Source: ARK-15 sp038880255 | GTDB taxonomy: Archaea > Thermoplasmatota > Thermoplasmata > Thermoplasmatales > ARK-15 | Length of the DNA stretch: 64,000 nt | Direction of reading: 5' to 3' | Assembly: GCA_038880255.1 (NCBI GenBank) | Contig: JAVZSA010000001.1 | Span: 1-64,000 of the forward strand | Shown: positions 26,643 to 35,774 of the stretch, piece by piece | Layout: the number at the start of each line of letters is the position of its first letter | Position numbering within the stretch: the stretch's first letter is position 1 | Program-made: the position numbers and the translations under genes | The notes under the pieces: generated by a model | The model's input: the letters and a program-made list of their open reading frames with translations, nothing else | The model's database searches: none | Told to the model about the DNA's origin: nothing

Positions 26643-27836
26643 TTAAATAAGATCTTCGAATTCTTTTACAAGTTCTGGATATTTCTTTTGGACGGCATCA
26701 AGTAGACTTTTCACAGATATGGATGTGAGTTCCACTGAAGATATTGCGTCAACAAGTTTATTTAATGTTTCATCTGAAAGTATAGATAATTTTTCTTTTG
26801 CAAACCAATTCCTTAAATGTTTTCTTTCGAGTTTTTCTCTCACTTTCTTTTCATAATGCTCCTTTAGAAATTCCTTACTTGTATTATTCGATTTTATTGC
26901 TTCATATGCTACCTCTCCTGCCAATTTACCAGATATACAGGCGTTCGCTACACCTCCACCAGTTATTGGATCAATTAACCTAGCAGAATCGCCGACAAGC
27001 ATTACATTATCTGTGACTATGCTATTTGGCATTGCACAAGTTGAAACTGCCCCTGTAATTATTTCAATTGTTTTTCCTTTTTTTAAACCTGGATGTTTTT
27101 CAATAAAATCATCTAAGTATCTTTTTACCTCTCCCTTTTCTTTCAATTTATTTAAAGCTACACCAATTCCAACATTAGCCTCATCCTTTCCTTTTGGGAA
27201 AACCCAGACATAACCACCAGGTGCACAACTACCAAGATAAAAATCAGTAAAATTTTTGTCAATATCTATACCTACCATTCTATATTCAATACATGAGACA
27301 ATATCCCTATCCTTTAACATCGTGTTTATTTTTGCCCATCTACCTACTTGACTTTCAAATCCATCTGCTCCAATTATTATTTTTGCACGTACTTCCACCT
27401 CTTCACCCATCCTTCTTATTTTTGCACCTACCACTTTATTATTTTCCTTTATTAGTGAAATCGCAGGACTTTTTACCCAAATATCAACACCTTCTCTTGC
27501 AGCTAACGCAGCTAAATATTTATCAAATTTATCTCTTTCAATTATATAACCCACCTCATTGCCTGCCTTGTTTGCAGAAAGTTTAATGAATGTTTTTTCA
27601 TCTGGGGGGAATATCCTTGCGCCTTCAACTTCATTTGAAATCCAGTTCTTTTGCGGTTCTATTTCCACTTCAGGTAACCAATTCTTAGAAATACCTTCTC
27701 CACATCTTACTGGTGATCCAATATCAGGTCTTTTTTCTACCATTAGAACTTTTAAATTGTGTTTTGCTGCATACCTTGCTGCTGAACTGCCACCAGGGCC
27801 AGCACCTATAACAAGAACATCATATTCATATTTCAT
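26643..27836 (-). CDS. Geranylgeranyl reductase (archaeal lipid saturase)
   Basis: This 397-residue flavoprotein reduces the isoprenoid double bonds of archaeal membrane lipids. The FAD-binding Rossmann motif is GAGPGGSSAARYAAKHN at residues 11-27. PVRCGEGISK near 43 is the conserved Cys-containing loop of the GGR family, IIGADGFES near 155 and VMLVGDSARLIDPITGGGVANA near 280 are the second and third FAD motifs. Its start overlaps the stop of a small ferredoxin gene (ATGA), and a tetraether synthase lies upstream. The ferredoxin is the likely electron donor. Confidence 0.92.
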   Translation of the reverse strand: MKYEYDVLVIGAGPGGSSAARYAAKHNLKVLMVEKRPDIGSPVRCGEGISKNWLPEVEIEPQKNWISNEVEGARIFPPDEKTFIKLSANKAGNEVGYIIERDKFDKYLAALAAREGVDIWVKSPAISLIKENNKVVGAKIRRMGEEVEVRAKIIIGADGFESQVGRWAKINTMLKDRDIVSCIEYRMVGIDIDKNFTDFYLGSCAPGGYVWVFPKGKDEANVGIGVALNKLKEKGEVKRYLDDFIEKHPGLKKGKTIEIITGAVSTCAMPNSIVTDNVMLVGDSARLIDPITGGGVANACISGKLAGEVAYEAIKSNNTSKEFLKEHYEKKVREKLERKHLRNWFAKEKLSILSDETLNKLVDAISSVELTSISVKSLLDAVQKKYPELVKEFEDLI

Positions 27837-28009
27837 CTAAACCACTCCGCTGATATTGCCCCCATTGGGCATACTCTTATACAAAAACCACATTTTGTAC
27901 AGGAATTTTCATCAATTGAAATCCTAGTTTCATCAAGGAAAATGCAATTTACTGGGCAAGATCCAACACATGCACCACAATAATTGCATTTTGATGTATC
28001 TACATTCAT
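27833..28009 (-). CDS. Two-cluster 4Fe-4S ferredoxin
   Basis: This 58-residue ferredoxin carries two CxxCxxCxxxC motifs, CNYCGACVGSC and CTKCGFCIRVC, which hold two 4Fe-4S clusters. I chose the ATG at 28009 (MNVDTSKC); the longer frame from 28033 adds eight residues and overlaps the upstream gene. It lies between the tetraether synthase and geranylgeranyl reductase genes, both of which need low-potential electrons, so it is the probable shared donor. Confidence 0.9.
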   Translation of the reverse strand: MNVDTSKCNYCGACVGSCPVNCIFLDETRISIDENSCTKCGFCIRVCPMGAISAEWFR

Positions 28010-28013
28010 CAAT

Positions 28014-29576
28014 TCACATCCCTTCCGTTCCAACTACATTTCCATATCTTTTTCTATATTCTTCTAGAGTAATTGAGAATTTTTTCTCCACTTCTGTCCT
28101 ATAAACTGGACCTGAGTTGTATGCACAAAATGGAATTATTCTGCCATCGGGTGTTGCATAATGTATAACACACCTTTTTAGTCTTTCTAAATCATAGTTG
28201 TACTCATCTTGGAAATGCATTGCTCCAATGAAAAGTGAATCCCAGTGTAATTTGCCCAGGGAATCCTTAGTACCCTCACTAAATATGTTTAATATTTCTT
28301 TCAATTTAAAGTGAGAGGGTGCTTGTGATTGATCATAATATTTTTTGAAAATTCTGTAAAGATACGGGATAGTAAATACCTTTGACCTATTCTCAAATTT
28401 TGTCTCTATTATTTTAGGACTTAATTCTTCAAGAAGACCTTCTACATTTATGAATCTTGTAATAGGAATCACTTTTTTCTTATCGTAATCCATAAATACG
28501 TAAGTGGCTGTACCACAATGTGGATGAGAAGTGAACGCTACATATGGATGCTTAAAAAGTTGTGATGCAAGTTCTGAGAATAGTGCAGCAACAGGGATTG
28601 GGAAAAAGTCACCCTTTTCAAAATAGTCAGTTTGATTAATCAAATCCTTTATTAGGTCACCCTGGGTATATCTACCCACTATTAATTCCTCCTGAGGTAT
28701 TCTTCCTGCGAATGAGACAGGTTGGAAATTAACGGACCTAATCACATCAAGATTATCAAGGCCAAATTGTATAATTTTCCCCACCTCATCATCATTAACA
28801 CCCTTTACAATGACTGGAACAAGAACTGTGGCAAGAGGTTTTGGTTTCGTATGTCTTAAATAATCCAGGGCCTGTAGTTTTTCCTTTAAAAATCCAGGTC
28901 TGTTTCTAGTTTTAATATATGTGCTATCCTTGAAACCGTCAAATTGTAAATACACTGTATGTAAGCCTGCATCTAACATTTTCTGTGCAAAATCTGGTTC
29001 ATGAGCTATTCTAACACCGTTTGTTGCAACTTGAATCTGGGCAAATCCAAGTTCCTTTGCCTTTTTTATTACCTCAAGAAAATAAGGATATATGGTAGGT
29101 TCTCCACCAGCAAATTGAACAGCAGGTGTGGGTACAGGTTTTTCATTCCTTAACACTTTCATCATTTCCACTACTTGCTCAAATGTAGGTTCATAAACAT
29201 AACCGGCAGCATTTGCATTTGCAAAACATATTGGGCATTTTAGATTGCACCTATTAGTAAGATCAATGTTTGCAAGCGATGTATGACTATAATGTAATTC
29301 ACATAATCCACAGTCTAATGGGCAATTTATACCCTTTATTTGGGGATTTTCCACACCTATACCATCAAATGCCCATTTTTCATATCTTAAATATGTTTCA
29401 ACATCACCAAAATATATGTCCTTAAATTCACCATGTTCTGGACATGTTTTTTTATACATTACCTTCCCATCCTCTTCATAAATAGTTGCAGGTATCACTT
29501 TTTTGCACACAGGGCATATGGATTGCGTATCTTTTGGTAAACCTTTTTTTAATTTTGACTGCTGTATTATGTACAT
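28014..29576 (-). CDS. tes: Radical SAM tetraether lipid synthase (Tes/GDGT-MAS family)
   Basis: This 520-residue protein matches the family that joins two archaeol chains through their terminal methyl carbons to make GDGT membrane-spanning lipids. The radical SAM cluster motif is C110-NLK-C114-PI-C117. Before it stand CPVC (21-24), a CPEHGE segment (45-50) and C85-PLD-C89-GL-C92, matching the N-terminal metal and auxiliary cluster sites of the family. The SAM-binding GGEPT follows. C-terminal cysteines in SHPHCGTA, RLKRCVIHY and IPFCAYNSG may hold further clusters. The gene leads an operon with ferredoxin and geranylgeranyl reductase. A related radical SAM role cannot be fully excluded, but the family match is strong. 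Confidence 0.88.
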   Translation of the reverse strand: MYIIQQSKLKKGLPKDTQSICPVCKKVIPATIYEEDGKVMYKKTCPEHGEFKDIYFGDVETYLRYEKWAFDGIGVENPQIKGINCPLDCGLCELHYSHTSLANIDLTNRCNLKCPICFANANAAGYVYEPTFEQVVEMMKVLRNEKPVPTPAVQFAGGEPTIYPYFLEVIKKAKELGFAQIQVATNGVRIAHEPDFAQKMLDAGLHTVYLQFDGFKDSTYIKTRNRPGFLKEKLQALDYLRHTKPKPLATVLVPVIVKGVNDDEVGKIIQFGLDNLDVIRSVNFQPVSFAGRIPQEELIVGRYTQGDLIKDLINQTDYFEKGDFFPIPVAALFSELASQLFKHPYVAFTSHPHCGTATYVFMDYDKKKVIPITRFINVEGLLEELSPKIIETKFENRSKVFTIPYLYRIFKKYYDQSQAPSHFKLKEILNIFSEGTKDSLGKLHWDSLFIGAMHFQDEYNYDLERLKRCVIHYATPDGRIIPFCAYNSGPVYRTEVEKKFSITLEEYRKRYGNVVGTEGM

Positions 29577-29639
29577 TAAATATTCACCTGATCTAAATTT
29601 ATTGTAAAAATCAATATAATAGTTTTGTCATATTTATAA

Positions 29640-30254
29640 CTACAAATTTGCAGAAGGACAAAGATCATTTACTGGGCATTCTTTACATTTTGGTTTAACA
29701 GGTCTGCAAATCTTTTTTCCAAATTCAACAAATAGGGAATTAATCATATTCCAATATTTTTTATCGAGAATTTTCATAAGTTCCTTTTCAGTATCCTCAG
29801 GTCTTTTAGTGTTTACCCAGCCAAGTCTATTCGAGATTCTATGGACGTGGGTATCAACTGCAATGTATTTCTTATCGAAACAGACAGATAATACAATGTT
29901 TGCTGTTTTTTGTCCCACGCCAGGAAGCTGAATTAATAAATCCCTTTCACTTGGTACTTTCCCATCATATTTTTCTAAAAGCAACCTTGCAATTTCCTTA
30001 ATTCTTTTCGCTTTTTCTCTGTAGAATCCAATGGGTTTCAGTAAATTTTCTAAATCCACAGGATCAGCATTAGATAAACTTTCTAAATCGGAATATTTTT
30101 CAAATAATCTCTTTGAAACAATTTCAGTTATTTCATCCTTTGTTCTTTGAGAAAGCACTGTGGCTAAAAGGACTTTCCATGGATCACTAAATGGTATACG
30201 ATGCGGTTTTATCACTTTAGAAATCCTTTCAATTATAATTTCAATATTATTCAT
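29640..30254 (-). CDS. nth: Endonuclease III (DNA glycosylase/AP lyase)
   Basis: This 204-residue base-excision repair enzyme removes oxidised pyrimidines and nicks the abasic site. The helix-hairpin-helix is LIQLPGVGQKTANIVL with the catalytic lysine in GQKTAN, and the catalytic aspartate is in AVDTHVHRISNRLG. The 4Fe-4S loop is exact: C-x6-C-x2-C-x5-C in CRPVKPKCKECPVNDLC. I chose ATG 30254 because GGTGAT precedes it by 4 nt; the GTG at 30263 lies in that binding site and overlaps the upstream stop codon. It is cotranscribed with the preceding PP-loop gene. Confidence 0.93.
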   Translation of the reverse strand: MNNIEIIIERISKVIKPHRIPFSDPWKVLLATVLSQRTKDEITEIVSKRLFEKYSDLESLSNADPVDLENLLKPIGFYREKAKRIKEIARLLLEKYDGKVPSERDLLIQLPGVGQKTANIVLSVCFDKKYIAVDTHVHRISNRLGWVNTKRPEDTEKELMKILDKKYWNMINSLFVEFGKKICRPVKPKCKECPVNDLCPSANL

Positions 30255-30259
30255 AGTGA

Positions 30260-32005
30260 TCACCTAAAAACATAAGCTGGGCAAGGACCTAAACACTTTG
30301 TGCAATGTATGCAAGAATCCTCATTTACCCATACCTTTCCATTATTCAAAAAGAGAGCATTTCTCTCACATCTTCCTGTACATATACCACAACCAACACA
30401 CTCTTCAGATTGATAAATAACTTGCATTGCCTTTTCTATAAAATTTTTATGGACATGTAGATCATCATCAAGAACACCATTTGGAAGGATATTTTTAATA
30501 TTTTTTAATCTTTCTAAATTAAGATTTTTATTTGGGATTAACTTAAAATTCCCATTCTCTTCTTTTATTTGTAGTATTAATGATTGTCTAACATGATCAT
30601 TGATAGAATATTTTCTTTTTAAAAATTCTGGTATTTTATTCCATCTCCATAAACCATATTCTACCCATTCCTCTTTCAAATTATTTTTTAAAGCATACTC
30701 TCTAAGATATGAATCCCATTTTTCATAAATTTTACTTTTTGAAACAATTGAAAGATCAGCGAGATCCTGTGATGGGCACATAAAGCAACCAATTCTCCAT
30801 AGCCCCCTATCATACCAGCTATTATATTTCAATTTATGCATAAAAATGTAAAGCCAAATCATAAAAGAATCCCAATTTTGTATTGGGCTTATTCCTATTT
30901 GATTTGGGACCCATTCATTTTCCCAAATATTTCCTGAAAATGATCTTGATGAACTTTCATATGCTCTTTGGCCTATCACCATATAAATTTTTTCATTACC
31001 CAAGGATTTAATATATCTTGTTGTTGGTCCCAATTTGCATACTTTGCAACACCATCTATAATCTCTTCCAGGAGGACCAAAATGCTCAAGATTTTTAAAA
31101 AACGCATCACCTGCACTTATAATATCATAATTTAATGAAAATTCTTCAAGCATATCTTTTACATAATCTTTTGTCTCTTTAAATTCCAGACCTGTATCAA
31201 GAAAAACTACTTTTGGTTTAATTCCAGCTTTAAGTGTTAAATGTAAGGCCACTAAACTATCTTTTCCCCCACTGAAAGATACAATTATTTTTTCATTTTT
31301 AAATTTTCTTAAAAATTTTATTGCCTTTTCTTCTGCCTTTTTCATATACGTTGCATTTCCTTCAATTACATCTTTAATACTTGATTCTTTAAGTTTAATA
31401 TTTTCCTCTTTAATAACATATTTTATTTTTACTGCCATTCCCCTATTTATTAAATGTTCTTTATCTATTTTAGAAATCCCTAAGGCAAAAACTTTGTTTT
31501 CCGGAGTCTTTATGAAGGCATCATTACCTATTTTTACATTTTCACCTAATTTAATAACACCTGGTGCCATAAGATTCTTACCATTTTTTATGGAATCAAT
31601 TGCGCCTGGATCTGCAGTTATAAAAATATCCTTCAGATAATCCTTTACAATATTGTAAAAAATCGGTTTTAATGAGACTCTTAATGACATATTTTCATGT
31701 ATTAAAGTTGCAATCACATTTCCACCCACAATTATTTCCACCGTTCTATCTGGGCCAGGTATTCTATTTAATACTACTACATATTTTGAAAAAATTTCCG
31801 AAAATTTATTTTTTAAAATTGGTAAAAAAGCATCGTCTAAAATTTTCCAATCATTTTCAAGAGGAAATTTGAAATCACCAGGTGGTGTTAAATTTACTGT
31901 TCTTGTTGGGTAATTGCATCTACCGCATCTTTCACCAATAACAGGTATATTGCAATTATCGCACCATTTTAATCTTATTTTTCCGAGGAAAATTGGCTTT
32001 GACAT
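30260..32005 (-). CDS. PUA / PP-loop (PAPS reductase-like) / ferredoxin fusion protein
   Basis: This 581-residue multidomain protein starts with a zinc ribbon (CDNCNIPVIGERCGRC, residues 15-30). A PUA-like RNA-binding domain follows near 155-225 (TADPGAIDSIKNGKNLMAPGV onward). The PP-loop ATPase of the PAPS reductase family comes next, with IVSFSGGKDSLVALH near 240. It has additional cysteines (WCCKVC, GCFMCPSQ), and the C-terminus has two ferredoxin-type motifs (CVGCGICTGRC, CIHCTKCLGPC). Such fusions occur in archaea as 'PAPS reductase' genes, but the PUA domain points to RNA, for example tRNA thiolation or another modification, rather than sulfate assimilation. The function is inferred. 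It precedes nth with a 4-nt or closer junction. Confidence 0.8.
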   Translation of the reverse strand: MSKPIFLGKIRLKWCDNCNIPVIGERCGRCNYPTRTVNLTPPGDFKFPLENDWKILDDAFLPILKNKFSEIFSKYVVVLNRIPGPDRTVEIIVGGNVIATLIHENMSLRVSLKPIFYNIVKDYLKDIFITADPGAIDSIKNGKNLMAPGVIKLGENVKIGNDAFIKTPENKVFALGISKIDKEHLINRGMAVKIKYVIKEENIKLKESSIKDVIEGNATYMKKAEEKAIKFLRKFKNEKIIVSFSGGKDSLVALHLTLKAGIKPKVVFLDTGLEFKETKDYVKDMLEEFSLNYDIISAGDAFFKNLEHFGPPGRDYRWCCKVCKLGPTTRYIKSLGNEKIYMVIGQRAYESSSRSFSGNIWENEWVPNQIGISPIQNWDSFMIWLYIFMHKLKYNSWYDRGLWRIGCFMCPSQDLADLSIVSKSKIYEKWDSYLREYALKNNLKEEWVEYGLWRWNKIPEFLKRKYSINDHVRQSLILQIKEENGNFKLIPNKNLNLERLKNIKNILPNGVLDDDLHVHKNFIEKAMQVIYQSEECVGCGICTGRCERNALFLNNGKVWVNEDSCIHCTKCLGPCPAYVFR

Positions 32006-32107
32006 CTCTGTAAGTTAATATTGCAAGTTTAAATAGATTTTTCATTGAATTATATATAAATTTTTGAAAATATTATTGAAAAATTTTCAAATAATTAGAA
32101 AAAATGA

Positions 32108-32122
32108 AAATATTTTATAATA
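32108..32122 (+). promoter_or_regulatory. TATA-like promoter of the acyl-CoA dehydrogenase operon
   Basis: AAATATTTTATAATATAA lies about 35-45 nt before the ATG at 32155. A GGAG element at about 32142-32145 would serve as ribosome binding site, so this mRNA probably has a short leader. Confidence 0.45.
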
Positions 32123-32154
32123 TAATTCTATTTAACAATACGGAGTAATTAAAT

Positions 32155-33279
32155 ATGTCACAAAAAATTTCTGAAGAGAAGGAGTTAATCGTAAAAAATA
32201 TAGAAGAGTTTGCAAAGAAAAAAATAGAACCAATTGCATTGAATGTGGATAAGGAGGATCATATTCCAGAAAGTTTATATGCAGAAATGAAGGATCATGG
32301 GCTACTCACTTTAATTGTACCTGAAAAATATGGAGGTCTTTCTTTAGATACCTGTACCTATGCAAAAATAATAGAAATTATTGCAAGATTCTCAGGTGGA
32401 ATAGCTTTAAGTATTGAGGCACATAATAGCCTTGGCTTAAACCATGTCTTTCTTTTTGGAAATGAAAATCAAAAAGAGGAAGTAATTTCAGATGTAATAA
32501 AGAATTCCAAGCCAGTTGCATGGGCGTTGACTGAACAGACATCTGGTAGCGATGCAAAAAACATGCATACAACATATGAAAGGGAAAATGGATATTACAT
32601 TTTAAATGGTTCAAAAACGTTCATCACTCATGGTGTAAATTCAAATTATATTGTAATTTTTGCAAAAGGTAAAGAAGGTATTAATGCATTTCTTTTGAAC
32701 TCTAAGGATGAGGGTATAGAAAGAAACAAATTGAATGATAAGATGGGTGTTAGAGGAAGCGATACAGGTGAAATTATTTTGCATGATGTTCGAATACCTG
32801 AGGAAAGGATAATAGGTAAAACAGGAGAAGGTTTTAAACAAGCTTTAAAAATATTGGAAGGAGGGAGGATTGCAATCGGATCCCTCGCTTTAGGTCTTGC
32901 AAATGCTTGCCTAGAAAAATCAATAGAATATGCTAAACAGAGAACTGCCTTTGGTTCCAAACTCTCGGAATTTCAAGGAATACAATTTTATTTAGCTGAT
33001 ATTGCCACTGACATAAGGGCAGCCACTCTTCTTATAGAACATGCATGTGATCTTTTTGATCGTGGTATTTATGCAAGAAAAGAAATTTCAATGGCTAAAT
33101 ATTTTGCAAGTCAAGTTGCCATGGAAGCATCAAGAATGGCAATACAAATATATGGAGGTTATGGATATTTTAGGGATACTGGAATAGAGAGATATCTCAG
33201 GGATTCGAAATTAATGGAAATAGGCGAGGGAACAAATGAAGTGCAAAAAATTATAATTGCAAGAGAATTGTTAAAATGA
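32155..33279 (+). CDS. Acyl-CoA dehydrogenase
   Basis: This 374-residue FAD enzyme introduces the alpha-beta double bond into acyl-CoA. WALTEQTSGSDA near residue 123 (FAD/substrate loop), IGSLALGLANACLEKSIEYAKQRTAFG near 245, and the C-terminal YGGYGYFRDTGIERYLRD motif are typical. The catalytic glutamate of the short/medium-chain type is present in GEGTNEVQ. It is followed directly by a thiolase-like and a DUF35 gene, suggesting a small beta-oxidation or related acyl-CoA operon. Electron-transfer flavoprotein genes are not in the window. Confidence 0.9.
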   Translation: MSQKISEEKELIVKNIEEFAKKKIEPIALNVDKEDHIPESLYAEMKDHGLLTLIVPEKYGGLSLDTCTYAKIIEIIARFSGGIALSIEAHNSLGLNHVFLFGNENQKEEVISDVIKNSKPVAWALTEQTSGSDAKNMHTTYERENGYYILNGSKTFITHGVNSNYIVIFAKGKEGINAFLLNSKDEGIERNKLNDKMGVRGSDTGEIILHDVRIPEERIIGKTGEGFKQALKILEGGRIAIGSLALGLANACLEKSIEYAKQRTAFGSKLSEFQGIQFYLADIATDIRAATLLIEHACDLFDRGIYARKEISMAKYFASQVAMEASRMAIQIYGGYGYFRDTGIERYLRDSKLMEIGEGTNEVQKIIIARELLK

Positions 33280-33293
33280 ATGGAGGTGAAAGA

Positions 33294-34652
33294 ATGGGAA
33301 ATAGAGTAGCAATGGTAGCAGGAGGAATGACGCAATTTGCTAAATCTAGAAAAGATTCTACACAGGAAGAATTGGTGATGGAAGCTACAAGAATGGCATT
33401 GTTTGAAAATGACTTAAGGATAAATCCTCTGGATGTTAAAAAAATGATAGATGGAACAATTGTAAGTTATTTTTCAGATCATTTTGAGAGACAGCTCCTT
33501 TTTGGTGCAATCATTAGAGATTATCTTGGATTAAATCCAATGCAAAGTGCAAGAATTGAAGGTGGCGGTGCTACAGGAGGTCTTGGTCTAAAGGCAGGTT
33601 ATGAAATGATTAAATCTGGTGATGCAAGTGTAGTACTTGTTATTGGTTTTGAAAAAATGTCTGAGGTTTCTACAGCGAAGGGTAATGAATTCATAGCTTT
33701 GGCAAGTGATACAGATTTTGATTTCCCTGTTGGCGGATATTATACAGCCTATTACGCAGCAATGGCTACAAGATACATGTACGAATTTGGCATAACTGAA
33801 AAACAGATGGCAAAGGTGGCAGTAAAAAATAGGAATAATGCACAATACAACTTTTTTGCACAAACAAATGCAAAAAATCCATATGCAACAAAAAGTACCT
33901 CAGGTTTTATAACAATTTATGATGTTTTGAAATCAGAAAAGATCTCCACACCTCTTAAAAGACTTGATTGTTGTTTAATGAGTGATGGTGCTGCAGTTGC
34001 ATTACTTGCAGAGGAGTCAATTGCAAAGGAATTGACTGATAAGCCTGTTATAATTGAGGGTGTTGGTAATGGAACGGATACAATGAGACCTTCGGATAGA
34101 CCTACCACTGTTGGAGGTTTAATAAAGGAAGATCTACTTTTACCACATGAGAAAGCAGAATGGTATGAAGATATGGTATATCCCGGTCTTCATTCATTTA
34201 GGGCTGGAAGAAAGGCAGCAAAAATGGCTTATAAAATGGCAGGAATTACCAACCCTCTAGAGCAAATAGATGTTGTAGAATTACATGATGCATATACATC
34301 AAGTGAACTTCAAACATATGAAGATCTTGGTTTGGCTAGGTATGGTGAAGGTGGAAAATTGATAGATTCTGCACCTTTTGATGATGAAAAAGGTGTTTTC
34401 AAAGAAATAAATCCTAAACTAGCGAATAGAATTCATGTCAATCCTTCTGGTGGTCTATTGGGATGTATGCATGCTGTGGGTGCAACTGGAATAATGCAGG
34501 CAGTTAGTGTAATGTGGCAATTGCAGAATAAGATTGAAAAATTCTACGGAAGTGATAAATTACAGGTTAGAAATGCAAAAAGAGGATTAGCCCATAGTCA
34601 TGCGGGTACTGGAAGTGATGTTACAGTATTTATTTTAGGTAGGGGGTGGTAA
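33294..34652 (+). CDS. Thiolase-fold protein (SCP-x/acetyl-CoA acetyltransferase-like) without nucleophilic Cys
   Basis: This 452-residue thiolase-superfamily protein resembles archaeal thiolases that pair with DUF35 proteins. HDAYTSSELQTYEDLGL and NPSGGLLGCMHAVGATG match the family His motifs. At the nucleophile position, where the family has CASG, this protein reads GGGATGG, so the cysteine is replaced by glycine. A Cys occurs only in LLGCMHA, a different place. It may therefore be a lipid-transfer-type or scaffold member, or catalyse only part of the reaction. I chose ATG 33294 because a perfect GGAGGTGA lies 4-5 nt before it; the ATG at 33276 overlaps the preceding stop codon. Confidence 0.82.
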   Translation: MGNRVAMVAGGMTQFAKSRKDSTQEELVMEATRMALFENDLRINPLDVKKMIDGTIVSYFSDHFERQLLFGAIIRDYLGLNPMQSARIEGGGATGGLGLKAGYEMIKSGDASVVLVIGFEKMSEVSTAKGNEFIALASDTDFDFPVGGYYTAYYAAMATRYMYEFGITEKQMAKVAVKNRNNAQYNFFAQTNAKNPYATKSTSGFITIYDVLKSEKISTPLKRLDCCLMSDGAAVALLAEESIAKELTDKPVIIEGVGNGTDTMRPSDRPTTVGGLIKEDLLLPHEKAEWYEDMVYPGLHSFRAGRKAAKMAYKMAGITNPLEQIDVVELHDAYTSSELQTYEDLGLARYGEGGKLIDSAPFDDEKGVFKEINPKLANRIHVNPSGGLLGCMHAVGATGIMQAVSVMWQLQNKIEKFYGSDKLQVRNAKRGLAHSHAGTGSDVTVFILGRGW

Positions 34653-34656
34653 AAAT

Positions 34657-35187
34657 ATGTCTGTGGGAGAAAAATATGTTTCAAAAAATAAATCGCCACA
34701 TATTGTGGAACATCCATATACCATACTCTACAAACATTCTTACGGTGAAGTATCACCATTCTTTTTAGGATTAATAAAGAAAAGATTGTTAGGGACAGTT
34801 TGTAGAAATAAAGATAAACATAAAAATGGTAAAGAACTTCTTTTCCTACCACCAAGGGCAGATTGTCCAGAATGTTTAGCAGAATTAAATGAATGGGTAG
34901 ATTTAACAGATGCTGATATTAGAATATATACATTTACAACTGCATATTTTGCGGGTGAGACATTCCTAAATAAGGTACCTTTCACATTAATAAATATTGA
35001 TGTTCAGGGTTACGATAATTCGTACTCAAAATTAACAAGTACACTTGTAATAAATGAACCAGGTGAAATTAATATAGACATAAATGAAATAAAAATAGGT
35101 ATGAAAATAAAACCTAAGTTTAGAGATGTTCCTCTTGAAAAAGTAGATGCATCTGTTCTTTATTTTGTTCCAGCAGAAAAACCATAA
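34657..35187 (+). CDS. DUF35 zinc-ribbon/OB-fold acyl-CoA-binding protein
   Basis: This 176-residue protein has an N-terminal helix region, then LLGTVCRNKD and FLPPRADCPECL, a reduced zinc ribbon with one complete CxxC, then an OB-fold beta barrel. DUF35 proteins form complexes with archaeal thiolases (for example with thiolase and HMG-CoA synthase) and pass CoA intermediates between active sites. Its position 4 nt after the thiolase-like gene, with a GGGGTGG binding site, supports that partnership. The loss of one Cys pair of the ribbon is unusual. Confidence 0.82.
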   Translation: MSVGEKYVSKNKSPHIVEHPYTILYKHSYGEVSPFFLGLIKKRLLGTVCRNKDKHKNGKELLFLPPRADCPECLAELNEWVDLTDADIRIYTFTTAYFAGETFLNKVPFTLINIDVQGYDNSYSKLTSTLVINEPGEINIDINEIKIGMKIKPKFRDVPLEKVDASVLYFVPAEKP

Positions 35188-35240
35188 AAAAGCTTAAAAA
35201 TAAAAAGATATTAAGGTGATAAGACGGAAGGTGCTATAAA

Positions 35241-35774
35241 ATGGTAAGGAAACCTGCAAGAATGTACAGGAGGATTACAGGTCCAGCGTATACCAGAAAG
35301 GAGTTTATAGCTGGTATTCCACAGCCAAGAATCCATGAATTTGAGCATGGTGATTTAAAAGATCCAAATAGATTTGAATATACATTAAATCTTGTGGCTG
35401 AAGAGGATTGTCAGATTAGGCATACTGCACTTGAAGCAGCAAGAATTGCTGCTAACAAATATTTAATGACAGCTCTTGGTGCCACAAATTACTATCTTAA
35501 GATTAGGGTTTATCCTCATCATGTATTAAGAGAGCATAAAATGGCAACAGGAGCTGGTGCAGATAGGATTTCAAGCGGAATGAGTATGGCATTTGGAAAG
35601 CCTGTAGGCACTGCTGCTAGGGTCAGATCTGGTGATACAATAATAATTTTAAAGGTTAATGGGGCCGATATTGAGAAAGCTAAACAGGCATTAAGAAAGG
35701 CAAAGATGAAATTACCTACCCCCGCAAGAATAAACATTTTTCAATCTAATGTGAAGGAAGGGATATCAAGTTAA
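35241..35774 (+). CDS. rpl10e: Ribosomal protein L10e (uL16)
   Basis: This 177-residue large-subunit protein begins MVRKPARMYRRITGPAYTRK, the L10e signature, and contains VYPHHVLREHKMATGAGADRISSGM, the loop that reaches the peptidyl-transferase centre. Length is typical for archaea. A GGAAGGTG element precedes the ATG. It is not in a ribosomal operon; upstream is the DUF35 gene and its 3' end overlaps a convergent DUF835 gene by 29 nt. Confidence 0.96.
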   Translation: MVRKPARMYRRITGPAYTRKEFIAGIPQPRIHEFEHGDLKDPNRFEYTLNLVAEEDCQIRHTALEAARIAANKYLMTALGATNYYLKIRVYPHHVLREHKMATGAGADRISSGMSMAFGKPVGTAARVRSGDTIIILKVNGADIEKAKQALRKAKMKLPTPARINIFQSNVKEGISS

